From positions 5,766,001-5,830,000 of the forward strand of contig OY783203.1 in the NCBI GenBank assembly GCA_963678705.1: DNA of 64,000 nucleotides, read 5' to 3'. A program made the translations under genes and the position numbers. Below are positions 44,800 through 57,965 of the stretch, piece after piece. Below the pieces are notes generated by a model. The model worked only from the letters and a program-made list of their open reading frames with translations. It was not told where the DNA came from and did not search any database. This DNA comes from Panorpa germanica. Taxonomy: Eukaryota; Arthropoda; Insecta; Mecoptera; Panorpidae. The first letter of the stretch is position 1. Each line of letters starts with the position of its first letter.

Positions 44800-46550
44800 T
44801 TATTTAACATAAAGAAAATTACTTTTTACGTAATTTTTTTTTATAACATTGTTTGACCTATTACAATCATAAATCACCATTTTCCATATTAATAGAATCG
44901 TAAAACTAATTTTTTTAAAGAATTACATTTATTAAAGCATCTTTATAAACATATATTTTTATATTGAATATTATTTAATTATAACTTAATCCATTTTTCG
45001 CCGATCAGTAAAAAATCTCACTCTCCCGAAAATGTGTGTTATCCTATTATCTATTTACATGTTGTAATGTGTAGTTAAACGTAATAAGAAAATAATAAAA
45101 AGAAATTTTAATTATATTTATAAACTTTTTCCATGAAAATCTTTTTTGGAAAAAAAATATAAGAATCGTATTTTCAATAAATGAATTGTAAATTAAAAAA
45201 TCTTTCCTATTGCTTGAAACATTCATAGATCTCAAATTGTAGGTCTGAAATGTACTTTTTTTTAGAAGTTTCTTTTAAATATCAGCAAATTGTGTTATCT
45301 GTTTCTTATTCATACATCACAGTACACATTTGGATGAAATGGTATAGCTAGAGTTCCAGTAAAAAATCAATTGTCAAAATTTTTTCATAGGAATATTATT
45401 TTTCTTTCCAACATCATAAAATTCAATGGAGATATACTTGTTGTCTTTTCTACGAAGTTTCGAAGTTTTTCCAAATTAAAATTAAAAGCAAAGACACGGC
45501 AGTATGGCTTCAAGTATAAATGCTATACGGTTACGTATTTATGTCATAATAAAAGTCTTGGTATTTAATTATGTATCAGTATTTTACACTATATGTGTGA
45601 ATAAATTAATATTAATCAAGCTACAGACGCCTCGTGGTTTTAATATTATATTTAACACATACATTTTTTAATTACTACTACAGTTTTTACTATGTTTTTA
45701 GTTTCTTATAAAAATATTCACCCGTCGGAGAGTTATTTCATTTTTTTGCTTCTAGATTTACACTACGTTTTATATTACGTAGTAAAATTAATTTTATTAG
45801 AAGAAACAAGGGTGTCCATAGATGGGGTCACTTGTTTCCATCTGAATACCGAGTTTTACAATAGATAAAAAGGATCTGTGGTAAATTTGCACTGGATATA
45901 TTCGTGACCTATAAAAGTATTCTTATAAGTATGCTATTGCTCATAAGGGTAGATTTATGAAAGCAGTAAAATAGGTCGCAAAACATTGAATAATATGTAA
46001 AATAGTTTACGCAATATGTAACTTTTCTTATGTTAGATAAAACTTAAACACACTGTGTTGTACTGTGTCATTAAACAGACGCGGTATGTTTTGCGAGATA
46101 TATCAAGAAATAAATATCAAAATTACATATCAGTTTTTTATATTAATTGCAAGTTAAATTTAAATATTTGAATTAATTATGTAATAATTATACTTTTTTT
46201 ATAATCACGTCTTGCTGAGTAATTATATAATTATAATACACTTCCTCTTCAAATTAAAAAAAATATTATATAAATAAATGGAAATACATACTAAATAAAT
46301 TAATTATATACATATGTATATATTTAAAAGTAAACTTTAATTTGATATCAATAATAATTTAGAAATATAGTTATTAATAAACGTAATGATGATTATGAAT
46401 GTCTAAATAATGACACAGCCACCTTACCTCTTACAGCCCCCTCCCCATCTTCTCCAACAGAAATAAATCTGATATATTGTAAGCAATACATTATTTCAAG
46501 ATTATACAAATTCATTTCTCACATTGTCATTACTAATAATCAATGGCAAA
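44800..46550. other. AT-rich intergenic stretch
   Basis: No gene supported. A hAT-like left end (CAAGGGTGTCCATAGATGGG) starts at 45807 without a partner. Minus- and plus-strand frames of about 60 codons at 45047-45568 look like chance. Confidence 0.4.
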
Positions 46551-46552
46551 AG

Positions 46553-47453
46553 CAGTGCCGTAACGAGCAGTACTTGACCCTGGACTACAGGGGCCCCAAA
46601 CGTGAATAAGCAAAAATCTTGCAATGTTATCCACAATCTCACCTAAACTCTATAAATAACTATAAATGGGCTTTTGTCCTCATTTTTTAGTGGTCGATTT
46701 TTCAATTGTTGATTGAAATTGATGTTAATAAATATGTATTGGCGTGTCTATTTAATTAAATATCTAATAATTAAATTTATTATTATTAATATATTATTAA
46801 AGACGGAGATATAGCAATTAAAAGTTTTAATTAAATGGTCGGCCATATTTGTATGACGGGAAATGCATTTTAACCTCAGTTATTTGTTGAGTAAGTCAGT
46901 GCTGTGGTAATGTTCTGTAGCTGTTGGTAGTCAAATAATCAAGTTAAATCAAAGAATAATAAGTTTTTATTTTATTTAACCCTGCTAAGGCAGACATAAT
47001 ATTGAAATTTGATTGTTCCTTGAAATAGCTATAAATAATATTTGACATTTTGATATATAAATACATATAACAGAGATTTATGAGCTGTAAGGTTGGTAAC
47101 CTTACACAAGGATTGTGATTTCACATGCATTTAGAATGTGTACAACGTTGAATCCCTTTAATAATTAAAGAGACAAAATGACTTTTTTATTTGTTAAAAT
47201 CTCTTAACATATAAGGAGTTATTAAAAAATAATTGAACATTTGAAGTTCTAGTAACCCACTTTATCAATATATAGTACACTTTTATAGAAATTAAGACAT
47301 AGGACACAAGCCCATTGTAAGTAATAACGTGTAATCAATATCTTTTGTTTCAATGCGAGCGTTTTTGATCCTTTTATAAAAAATCTTTACCCATCACTTG
47401 GGCCCCCCAACAAATTTTGATACAGGGCCCGTCTAAGGTACGCTACGTTACTG
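46553..47453. mobile_element. hAT-like element split by family M copy 4
   Basis: The left end CAGTGCCGTAACGAGCAG leads to ACAGGGGCCCC. The right end read inward is CAGTAACGTAGCGTACCTTA then GACGGGCCC. Ends of this kind (CAGTGGCGTAGC...GGGCCCC) match the element at 8414. No good 8-bp flank duplication remains. The 652-bp M copy sits inside, so about 250 bp belong to the host element. Confidence 0.5.
46665..47316 (-). mobile_element. TIR element family M, copy 4
   Basis: Minus-oriented complete copy with ends AATGGGCTTTTGTCCT and AGGACACAAGCCCATT. It carries a local insertion near 46770-46800 (an ATTATTATTAATATATTATT stretch) absent from the others. Confidence 0.9.
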
Positions 47454-47459
47454 GTAACG

Positions 47460-49440
47460 AGGAGCATATTGTAAAGGATATTTAAGGTTATTTTCGTGAG
47501 GATAGTAAAAGTTTGCCGGAAAAGGTGTTCAATTTTCAAAAGCGCAGGATTCCACGCTACGACTATCGTCAAAACATCACCGTACCTGTGAAATAATTAT
47601 AATTCTATTCCTTTCTATCCAGTGTTCTTTTGTTCTCTCTTTTATGTTTTTGATCCGTATCCAAAACAGGAACCTAACCCTCTTTTACCTCCTTCCTGCC
47701 TTGCTCATATTGTTAAATCATATTTATAATTATTAACAATAATTAAAGTAGTTTACTAGTAAAGTTTAAATATGATGTTAATATAAGTGTCCTTAACTTA
47801 TAACTCGGGAACGGTTCTACATATTAAAAAAAAATATTACATATTGTAGAAGAAAAAATTACCTTACTATATATAACAGTGTTACCATATTTCTGAACAA
47901 AGTAATTATATTTAGTCTATATGTGTATATAAAAGTTTTAAAAACTATCGAAAAAAAAAAAATACTGTCCTTTATGAATTGCATGTAAGGGTTTTATTTA
48001 GTCCTACTATACTCTTAGTATTAATAATATAGTAAGAATATCCTACTATAATCTTTCCTACGATTTCGCTATAGTGAATTATCTCAAATATTATTGATAT
48101 TTAACATAATGTTAAATTAAAATAATATTTAAAATGATTATAAAACGTGAACTGAATGTGGTAAACATTTCGGGTGGAACTTTAATTAAGATTCGTAGTA
48201 GATATCCTTGAAAATCGTAAACTGGTTTCCAGATATTCATCATGGCTGATTATGTGATAAATCAAATAACAACATGAGAGACATTCTTTTTAAGACTAGC
48301 ACTCACTGAAATTACCCCAATTATATTTTCTTCTAAAATTAGAATAGAAAAAAATATCGTCAGTGGGTGTTTTTAAACTATAGTTAAGTCTAAACTGTGA
48401 TAATTGTTTTAAGTAAATAATAATATAACAAACAGTTTACTTTCCAAGAAATATTAAATTCAAATACTTTCAACAAGAGGTGTCATTTTAAATGAACAGA
48501 AAAACGAGTAATTGTTTATTCTACCTCCACCTTTTGTTTTGAATCTTATAAAAGAAACTGCATCATATTTATATTTTTTATGCGCTTTTAATATAGTCAA
48601 AAGATGTACAAATCAATGCGTGATATTGATTACACCAGTTTTTATTAAGAAATAAGCGATATTTATAGTTAAAGATGATCAATAAATGTAAAACATGACG
48701 CCATTTTCCTTTGTATATGGCTCTTGTCATTTTATTTCTAACCTCAAAATAGATATTTCAACTTTAATAATTATTATTGTCTATACCTAAATAAAAAGTG
48801 ATACAACGAATATTGTTAAGAGATTTGTACATGATTTGAGTATAGATAAAGCCTCATAAAACATGCGAAAATGCAGTACTTTATTTATAAGTTTCGAAAC
48901 AAAAAGTGGGAGTATATCGAATAAATACCAATCTATCTGAAAGCTCTTGTTGAAAGACCCTAGACAATGTTATTCTACCAGTATATTTATTTCGTTCGAT
49001 GTTTAGCCTGCTGTACCAGCCCAAAGCCAACCCGTCGGATAATAAACGCCGTATTATGGATTTTACGAAACGCATAAAACGGTGATTTCAAGCCGTTACA
49101 AAATTCAGGTTTCTTCGGGTTACAAGTTCAATGAAACCACTTGTTATTAATTATAATTTCAATGATTTTAATTGTTATTACGAGAAAGGAGATAAAAATA
49201 ATAACATAACAATTTCAAAGATATAAACAGCTGAGTCATAAAGATCATCTTATTAATAAATACACGTCAGGGATGGATTGGTTTTATTTAGTATTTTCTT
49301 AAACTAACTGAAGGTTTTAACAATTTTTATTATCAACCAAGATTTATACCGAGGTTCCAACGAGAACCTTTTTCGAACACAATTGATATCTATTTATTTC
49401 AACCTCCGGTAATGGAACTAAAACCTAAGCATCCCAGTAA
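47460..49440. other. AT-rich intergenic stretch
   Basis: No gene or repeat boundary was supported by eye. A GC-richer segment at 48950-49080 lies in a short minus-strand frame (49075-48881) without family resemblance. Confidence 0.4.
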
Positions 49441-49480
49441 ACATTTTGGAGTCACTTTGACATCATATTGAAGATACGTA
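49441..49480 (+). repeat. 40-bp segment shared with 9662-9704
   Basis: ACATTTTGGAGTCACTTTGA followed by CATCATATTGAAGATACGT matches ACATTTGGAGTCACTTTGCC followed by ATCATATTGAAAATGCGT. It is a small piece of some dispersed repeat. Confidence 0.5.
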
Positions 49481-49894
49481 TAGTATTTTTTGTCATGTCT
49501 GTTTTATCGGTTACAAATGGCGAAACTATTCCACCTGTCGGAATACAAATGAAGTTAAAGTTTATGTGAACTATAATTGAAGTGCAATAGGGATAGAAAC
49601 GTCACAAAACAGGACACTTTACAAAATTGTTTACTGAGTTTTCTGTTTACTGAGCAGTTTACGGTTCAGCACAATTTCTATCAGACATGCAAAAAAAGTT
49701 TGTTTGTAGAAATTGTAGGAAATTGAGTCCTCTATCAGATTGATGAACTGTTTTTATCACAGGACGTTCACTTGTCAGATAGCAGAATAACTGCAACTCT
49801 TGTGCTAGAAGAGTCCTTCCCTATATTAGGTTTTTATGCTGGAGTGACTTTAAGTGTATAAATTATTCAGCCGTCTAATCTATACTATTATATA

Positions 49895-50038
49895 TAACTA
49901 TTAGCACTTAATAAATTCAAATTTTATAACAACCAAACGTAGAAAATATAGCGCTTGTCCGGGGATTGAACCCGAAGACACAGCAGTCTGTTGTCAAGCA
50001 TAATTGCTCTTAACCACTGTGCCGTTACTAAATAAATT
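49895..50038 (-). repeat. tRNA-derived SINE, head and body
   Basis: On the minus strand: head AACGGCACAGTGGTTAAGAG, box-B-like GGGTTCAATCCCC, then CTATATTTTCTACGTTTGGT. The head is well preserved. The 3' half is lost. Confidence 0.65.
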
Positions 50039-50117
50039 GAAATCAATAAATATTTTAAAATAAGTTGTTTTATTAAATGTTCATGTTAAATTTTTCATTG
50101 ATTGATTTTCATGAACT

Positions 50118-50222
50118 CCAGTGAAAAATTGTCTTGCAGTGCAAGGTTAGGCTTGTTACAAGCTAATTCTAAGTTTAATTTTCTACTTCTCATATAGAAA
50201 TTGTCTTGCGGGGCAAGGTTGT
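50118..50222 (+). repeat. palindromic small repeat (ACCCAGGTAG family), copy e
   Basis: AAAATTGTCTTGCAGTGCAA, GGCTTGTTACAAGCTAATTC and AAGTTTAATTTTCTACTTCT occur in order, followed by a second AGAAATTGTCTTGCGGGGCA. This shows a two-half-unit form of the family. Confidence 0.6.
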
Positions 50223-51051
50223 CATAAACATCATTACAGCACTTACATAGTAACTTTTACTGTATATTACTAAAAGTGTATATCAAAAAAATCTATTTAA
50301 ATTCATTTAGATGTGGTAAAAATCTGTTGATTCTGTCTCTTTCTTGCATTAATACAGAAAACAAAATGCAAAATCTCAACGAACAGTAAAGTTTTGAGAA
50401 GTTTACGGACATTTTATAGAGTACCCAATGTAATTCAACCTGCCATTTATTAGCCATACACAGCCTGTAGAGTAGTCTTTATGTGAGAATACGACCAATA
50501 TCATACTTGTAAAGAGTAAAGGTTGGTTTACACTTCTACGATCGAATACATACAAATTGGATATGTACCTGTATGTAAACATAAATATTATTCACATTGG
50601 ATAGGAATTGGCCAGATCTAAACTACGTATATATAGATAGTTTTCTATCTGGCTTTTTATGATGTAAAATTATTTGTATTTGTATTTGTACAACATATAG
50701 CTTATAAATCGTTTTTGGAATGTATCTTGCCAGTCACAGTTTGGTTGTATTTCAAATGTACTAACTAAGAAGGCAACTAATTTTTTAATAATTTTTTTTT
50801 TGTGTTTTTGCAATCATTATGTGATATCATCGGCGTTATTATTTTATCAAGATCAAATCGTCTAAGACTTTTTAGTACAATAATCTATATAGAACTAAAG
50901 TAATTAATATTATATTAAAGTTAGATTGATTTTTCTTTAAGTGTCTTATTTAAATATTGATTTATAAATAAATATATATAGTTTACAATTTTCCAGTTTT
51001 TGAAGAAAGGACCTTTATTTTTATCTATCACGGCTTCTGAGCCCTCACTTA

Positions 51052-51067
51052 CCCCCCCCCCCCCCCC
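51052..51067. repeat. poly-C tract
   Basis: Sixteen consecutive C residues, striking in such AT-rich DNA. Confidence 0.95.
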
Positions 51068-51281
51068 TCATACACACATCTTGTTACAATTTCTGAACCT
51101 ACGCCCATCGCTTGCATGTGACGTAATTATTAGAAGTCCCTAATCCGTACATTCAACAATTTCTAAATATTAGATTATTAGCTTATTCATTATTATATTA
51201 TTAGCTAGACGGTTAGTCGATAGGGTTCACGACAAAATTCAATATTCTTTAAGTTTTAGATATATAAGTATAACAACCTGA

Positions 51282-51690
51282 GTGTTTTCCAATTACGGCA
51301 CAAGTGCGTATAATGCAGCATTATGCTCAGCATTGAATGTTCCTCACACAATTGAGCACTTTAAGAAATAATGCTCTCGCATAAGTGCAAAATTTATACT
51401 AACTAATTACATAAAATGTAGAAATTCTTGATATTGTTGACAATTATATTGGTTACTATTTCCAATAAAATTGCATGCAATGATTTAATATATTTAATAA
51501 TAATCCTTATTTTATTTAAACCATAAAAATATTTTTATAAATAAAATTAAAAGTAAAATTAAATTTATAGAATTGAGTTAAAAGATATAAACAGTTTTGA
51601 GAAATAAAAACAAAATGGTCTGTATGTATGAACCAATTAAACATCTATATAATGGACTATGTAACATTGTGCTCTGTAATTGGAAAACAC
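51282..51690. mobile_element. short TIR element
   Basis: GTGTTTTCCAATTACGGCAC at the left is mirrored at the right by GTGTTTTCCAATTACAGAGC (read inward). The ~410-bp unit has no coding capacity and contains inner palindromes (GCATTATGC, ATAATGC). The flanks show no clear duplication. Confidence 0.6.
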
Positions 51691-52036
51691 CTACTATAAA
51701 TTATTTAACACAATTTAAAGACACGTATTTACTTTAAACTTCTTACTTTAATTGTGAACGGTCCATACAGTGATCCCAGTAGCAATACGGTAAGCCGTAT
51801 TCAGTATCGTAACTTAAGCATAACATAAACACGCTATTACTTTGATTTTTATGAGCAGTAAAATGATCATAAATGATTGTGACGAGAGAAAGTAGTGTAT
51901 TTTACTAGTTTTATACTGCAGAAGTGTGTTTGTGTGATATTTTTTATGTGGTGGTGTTGCACTTCACGCAGACTTACATAATACGTGTAATAAAAACACC
52001 TTACTTTGTTTATTTTTATACTTTTTATTATTTTTA

Positions 52037-52064
52037 CTATTATTATTATTATTATTATTATTAT
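52037..52064. repeat. (TTA)n microsatellite
   Basis: Eight or nine consecutive TTA/ATT units. Confidence 0.9.
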
Positions 52065-52289
52065 GTGATTTTGTTAATGGTATTATTATTCATAAATTAA
52101 TTTAAACAAATAGTTAATATTAAATGTTTGTTTAAATGCCATTTTATGTAGAAACTAAGTGGATTAATTATTATTTTTTAATATATTTTATTTGTGCTGT
52201 ATTTAGGATTTGCAGATAATTTTTTTGAAAATTAAACATTATATTCTTCACTGAATTTTATATATAAGTTTCGTTTAGACTCACAATAG

Positions 52290-52359
52290 AGTCCGCGGAC
52301 CAGATTAAACGACCTTTTGAACCGTATCCAGCCCGTGGGCCGTAATTTGGGGACCCCTG
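52290..52359 (-). mobile_element. end of a hAT-like element
   Basis: Read inward from 52359 the end is CAGGGGTCCCCAAATTACGG, then CCCACGGGC, a well-known type of hAT terminus. A possible, much weaker partner (CAGTGATCCCAGTAGCAATA) is at 51770, but the flanking octamers do not match. Confidence 0.55.
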
Positions 52360-53499
52360 TTCTAGAGTAATAAATATGTAAAATATTGACAGGTTTTGTA
52401 ACACAAAATATTGAAAGTAATATATTCGTGTTGCATTTAGCGGGATTTCACACTTCTGTGACCTACAAAATACGGTTTCTTACCTCTCTACTAATTACTG
52501 TTCAAGTAGTAGTTACATGTGTATTCTTAATTTATTCTTTAGTGTTTTAATACCTAATATTAAGTGAACAAGTCAACGAGTTTTATAAAATGCAACGTGA
52601 TGATAATTCAGGATCAGGTTTTTAAGAAAGAAATGCCAATGTGAACAGAAACAATTATGTGCTTTTATAAAATGAAGTACATACATACATGTAATTATTC
52701 TTTCAATTATATATCAAAAATTGTAAATTAAAAAACAATTTAAATAAAAACTATAAATTTGTTAAAATTATAAAGAATACAAATTTCTTTTCTTTAAGTT
52801 TTTGACATGCTTTGGCTACCAATAATTAACATTTCTTTTTCGTTTTAAACATAATTTTTATAACTAAATTATTGTATTGTGTTTTGAAGACTACTTTTTA
52901 AAGGAAATTGGAAAAATCACAGGGAAATTTATTTTATTTTTCAATATATATTATAGAATAATTGTTTGTACCATTTGTTTTAATTCATTCAACAATAAAA
53001 AACCTATTTTGGGTATTGTAAAAGTGATAACTATCAACAACAACAATTTATGAAATTTGGTTCTTGTTTAGAAATAGTATGCATATTTTTTTTATTGCTA
53101 GTTTTCCTGAAGTATTATACCAGTTTGGAATCCTGAAGACTTGCATCAATTCTTAAAAAAACTTGCCATAATAGTATTCATACTTTTTTTGTACACCAAG
53201 ATGAGTTAAATTGGACTGAAAGTAAAAAATCTTTAAAAATTTTAGGGAAAAAAATAATTTCGACTAATTTTTGTGTAAAAACTACTAGCATTCTGGGATT
53301 TTTAATGGTTGCGGTGGATAGCAGTGCTATTTAGGTTGCCAATACGAAAAAAAAATCAGAAATATTAAAAAAATTGTGGTCATGGTAGTTAAAAACATCT
53401 CAAGGTGTTTCAATTTTGGAAAAAAAATTATTTTTTTTCTAATTTCTAAACAAAATGAGATAAATATTTTTTTCTTTTTTTCTCGTGTAGTCATGAGGA

Positions 53500-53560
53500 A
53501 GACCACCCTCTGGTGCCCGCTTATCGTTGAATATTGGGACACCCTGTATTTAAACTATAT
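53500..53560 (+). repeat. terminus of an unclassified transposon (GGGACACCCTGTAT)
   Basis: ATTGGGACACCCTGTATTTA resembles a terminus seen in many insect repeats (TACAGGGTGTCCC). A related end, ATACAGGGTGTCTCC, is at 57133. The remainder of this element could not be bounded. Confidence 0.35.
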
Positions 53561-53896
53561 CAAACAATATCATGGAATTTTAATAAAATATAATAAATTA
53601 AACGTGTCTGCATGTGGTGAAAGAGTAGGAGGATAATTATGAACAACAAGAACAATAATTAACACGCGAGCAAAGTATTATTACAACAATGTTGCAATGT
53701 TGCTACCACGAAATATCTTATCAAAGCTCATATTTTAATCACTTGAAAACTATATTTATATTATAATTTTAGTCATTAACCAGCAATTATTATAATAACA
53801 GTCCGTGTAAAGTATGTGTTAAAAAAAAGTGTTGAATTAGGAGGTATTAATAGACAGCAAATACTCGTTAGTAAGTGTAAGCACTTACAAATCGTG

Positions 53897-54535
53897 AATG
53901 GGCCTGTGTCCTCAATTTTTAGTGGTCGATTTTTCAATTGTTGATTGAAATTGATGTTAATAAATGTGTATTGGCGTGTTTATTTTATCAAATATCTAAA
54001 TATTGACGGAGATATAGCAATTAAAAGTTTGAATTGTAGTTTTAGCGCTAGAAATGGTCGGCCATATTTGTATGACGTGAAATGCATTTTAACGTCAGTT
54101 ATTTGTTGAGTAGGTCAGTGCTCGGGTAATCTTGTGTAGCTGTTGATAGTCTAATAATCAAGTCAAATCAAAGAATAATAAGTTTTTATTTCATTTAACA
54201 CTGCTAAGGCAGACATAACATTGAAATTTGATTGTTCCTTGAAATAGCTGTAAATAATATTTGATATTTTGATGTATAAATACATATAGCAGAGACTTAT
54301 GAGCTTTAAGGTTGGCAACCTTACACAAGGATTGTGATGTCACATGCACTTGGAATGAGTACAACGTTGAATCCCTTTAATAATTAAAGAGACAAAATGA
54401 CTTTTTTAATTGTTAATATCTCTTAACATATAAGGAGTTATTAAAAAATAATTGAATATTTGAGGTTCTAGTAACCCACTTTATTAACATATAGCACACT
54501 TTTGTAGAAATTAAGACATAGGACACAAGCCCATT
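53897..54535 (-). mobile_element. TIR element family M, copy 5
   Basis: Complete minus-oriented copy, ends AATGGGCCTGTGTCCT and AGGACACAAGCCCATT. It is immediately flanked by TGA on both sides if the element is taken to start at ATGGGC, but the other copies do not share a 3-bp duplication. Confidence 0.9.
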
Positions 54536-54539
54536 GAGC

Positions 54540-56020
54540 TTTTAAAGATATTGTGTACCCTTCTTTAATTTTATAAGAATGGTAAAACTTAGTTCCAATT
54601 CGCTGAAATTTTTAAACGCGTATAATTTAAACGTAGTGTACAAGATCGCCTTCTATCCACAACAAGGCAAGTTTGCAACTCCAAATTTAACTAATTTTCA
54701 TTAAACAATATATAATAGTTTTAACAAAATAATCATTTCGCCATCTTGTTTATTAAAATATAAATTAAAATGAAATAATTGAAACATTAATACGCCTTCT
54801 ACCTACAAAAATAGACTTTGATGAATAGATAAGAGACAACTGCATAAATAATTGTTATCATAAAAATCGCACTTATATTTGCATGGAATTATGCACTTAT
54901 TTATTTGCGTAGTATGTAAATTTAAAATACAATGATAATACTCGTATTTACACAATTGGAGGCTCCACCACGACTACATCGTTTTACTCGAGAAGGAGTA
55001 AACAAAATGCTTTTATATCTAGATATCCAATCGAGAAACTCACTATACGTACATACAAGAGCTCCCACTTCTGAGTTTTCCACCCTGAGATTTGGGTTTT
55101 TTTTTTTTATAGAAAACGTTATATTGTATGAAAATATCTCATTATCTGGATTTTTTGGTTAATCTACTTTCCACTTCTTCCTTACTTTTATTCTTAATCC
55201 TACAATATCTCCTTCTTTTCTTCTTCCTCACACATAGTGCTTATCTTCCTCTTTCTTCGTTCTCTATTCTAAACCTTGCGATCATTCTCATTTCTTTCTT
55301 TTCCTGTTCTTTCAGGTACTCCACGTCATCCTTATCCTCCTCATCCTCCTCATCCTCGTCCTCCTGTCTATATCGTAGAATACGTTGTAACACCATACGA
55401 ACCATTGAACAAGCAGAGGCAATACTAAGTACTTTGTATTCATAGTTCCTATAAACTTTCATGACCCGTACTGAACAGCCACACTATCTTAAGACAGTCG
55501 TGTCTCTAGTGTGTCGAAACAGAAGCAACAATTTTTCGTTATATGGTGACACGCTAAGGAGACACATTTTACAGAAGATGTTAAAATACATAACCTTCAA
55601 AAATCGATTAATTTTACCGCAATACAATTTTAATAAAACAGAGCCGAGAAATTAAACACGTATTTTACTTAATTCTAATAATTACGTGGCATCTGTTATG
55701 CGTATTTTTGTAAATGTTGTTATAATAATTCATAATTAATTTTAACGATTATTATACATTGAAGAAATGATTTTGCATAAAGTTTAGCTTTATTTATTTT
55801 TATTAATAAGTTGAATGCCTTAGCAACAGCGATGATAATATTACAATTATATTTAATAACAAGATATGACCCTTATAAATACATTGTATACAATGTTTTA
55901 GTTTAATTTTTTTAAATATTATACATTTTAACCGGTCTTTGTACTACAGACATTCTGTGTTGCACTTTTGCCGAGGGCAGTTGAGAATGCACTGGTGTGT
56001 ACCCAATTAACCGATACGAA
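54540..56020. other. intergenic
   Basis: A low-complexity (TCC)-rich run at 55325-55365 encodes an acidic stretch in the minus strand. That 73-codon frame (55462-55241) has a hydrophobic-then-basic start, SIASACSMVRMVLQRILRYR, somewhat like the front of Harbinger-type nucleases. The evidence is too slight to call a gene. Confidence 0.35.
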
Positions 56021-56021
56021 T

Positions 56022-56098
<77 letters not shown>
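56021..56098. repeat. (CA)n(TA)n(TG)n microsatellite
   Basis: Twenty bases of CA repeat, about 48 of TA and a short GT run. Confidence 0.95.
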
Positions 56099-56735
56099 AA
56101 AATTTGAAGTCGATTAAAATAAAACAGTCTTCACCTCTTTGGTCTGGTTTCGTTTTTCTTAGAAACTTTTAAACACATTTTTCTCACTGTTAGCTTTTTC
56201 AGAGTCGGTGTCCTCTCTAGCTCAAAATCTACTGCACTTTAAATTTTTTAAATTGTACACACTCTTTCTTTATATAAATACCGAGATAACGCTGTCGATT
56301 TTTTTTTTAATTGTAACGTATTTTAAAATAACAAAGTTTCTGATTTAATTCATGAAAAATCTGTATTTTGACTTCTAAGTGCTGTAAACAATTGAAGAAT
56401 CAATATAAATGAAAACTCGATAGGGTTACCTGCAGAAACTTATCAACTAATGAAATCATTTTGGTTTTTTGATTTCAAATAATCCAGTGATGAGTTATGA
56501 GGGACACCGCAATGAAACTTTTTCTTGTGACGTCTGAGGAGATTCGCTGTCAATGCCTCATTTCTTAATATTTATTTATGAAAATTTCAGAAAGTATTCT
56601 ATAAATGTTATTTTATCATGTAGTAATTATAGAAATAATTATATATTATCTGTGTCGTCAAAAAACATTATCGAAAATATGCTTTTTTTTGTATCGATTT
56701 GACTTCTCTCCTACCCCCTAATGCGGCTCTGTCAA
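56094..56735 (+). repeat. dispersed repeat R, copy 3
   Basis: The longest copy, containing both the middle section of copy 2 and the 3' section of copy 1 (GTGACGTCTGAGGAG, ATTATCGAAAATATGC). It begins directly at the microsatellite. Confidence 0.65.
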
Positions 56736-57329
56736 CGACCTAGGTTAACCTAAATTATTATTTATAGATACAAACATTTTCATGTTTACACATTCAGAAA
56801 ATTTTATAATTTTATGAAAGTTCATATAAATTATTTTAATTTTCAAAATAATAATTTTTCTAAAATGTAATACGATGTATGTATAATGTATCATATGTAT
56901 GCTAACATGAATACTAAGTAATTTTCAAAACCTATTAATATTTTGTTAAAAATAGTATAGTATATATCTTCTATATATCGTATATTCTATTTTAAGAAGC
57001 GTCGAGCAAGTTTTATATATATAGTCTTCAAGATTGAGACAGTCAAGAATTTATAAATTAGAAATACACGGCCCAAGTCTTGAACGCACAAAATTATTCT
57101 AAATTTATTATACTATGTTATTTTGGCTTAATACAGGGTGTCTCCAATGTTTTCTTTTTAAAATACACTTTTAAATTAAAAAAAATTAAGAAAGTGTTTT
57201 TTTATATTTATTATTTCAATAGAAAAAAATACTATTTTTACCAATTTGAATTTATTAAATTGAACATTAAACTATTTCCGATGCTGAGTTCTATCACTTC
57301 CTGCTACTATTTATAGCTTACACTTTTTA

Positions 57330-57478
57330 TGGTGTCCAGGCTACAATAATAAGCACATAATCAAGTAAATTTAATAACACCCAAACCAAGAAAATATACT
57401 TCTGGTCTGGGGATCGAACCCGAAGATACAGCATTATAGCGGCAAGTATAAATCCGCTCGACCACTGTATCCTCTCCA
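57330..57478 (-). repeat. tRNA-derived SINE
   Basis: On the minus strand: head GATACAGTGGTCGAGCGGAT, box-B-like GGGTTCGATCCCC, body AGTATATTTTCTTGGTTTGG. The head is one of the closest to a tRNA. Confidence 0.65.
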
Positions 57479-57596
57479 TTCTTTTAACTTTGATATTTAT
57501 TTAACATAAAAACATGTTCTCGTTACATAACATTTTTTAGATTAATGTTAATAAACTTTTTATTTATTGTGTTATAACGTCAAGTGCTGAAATAAA

Positions 57597-57745
57597 CGAC
57601 ACAGTGGCCGAGAGCATTGATGCTTAACGCCGATTAACAAGTAAAATTGATTATATGCTCAAATAATTATAAAAATTTATAAGCAGCAGTGTAGTTCACA
57701 TATATGCGACACAATAAATCCTGGTAATATAGTAGGAGGTCGTTG
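57597..57745 (+). repeat. tRNA-derived SINE, box B deleted
   Basis: The head GACACAGTGGCCGAGAGCAT is followed by TGATGCTTAACGCCG, and then directly by body sequence AAGTAAAATTGATTATATGC and GCAGCAGTGTAGTTCACATA. The GGTTCGA-type box B is missing, so this copy should be silent. Confidence 0.55.
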
Positions 57746-57867
57746 ATGACATTCCTAAGAATCGAAAATAGAGAATATATTTCACATGTGTGAAACATAA
57801 AATATATCACACGTTGATTTTGCTCTGTTCTTGATGGACCATTTTACTCACAAATCTATATTACACA

Positions 57868-57965
57868 ACAGGTAGAAAATAATATATATAGGTATAAAAT
57901 AAACCTTGGAATTAGGTTGTGAAAAGCTAGCAACAGTAAACCTTGCACTACAAGACAAATTCTAA
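57868..57965 (-). repeat. palindromic small repeat (ACCCAGGTAG family), copy f
   Basis: CACAACAGGTAGAAAATAAT at one side and TTGCACTACAAGACAAATTC at the other, with GAAAAGCTAGCAACAG between them, fit the family read on the minus strand. Confidence 0.45.

Noticed and set aside
53897-54535. 3-bp TGA target duplication for family M
   Set aside because: It holds for this copy only. The other five copies show no matching flanks.
55241-55462. Harbinger-type nuclease fragment
   Set aside because: The resemblance rests on one hydrophobic-basic segment next to a low-complexity acidic run. No catalytic motif is present.
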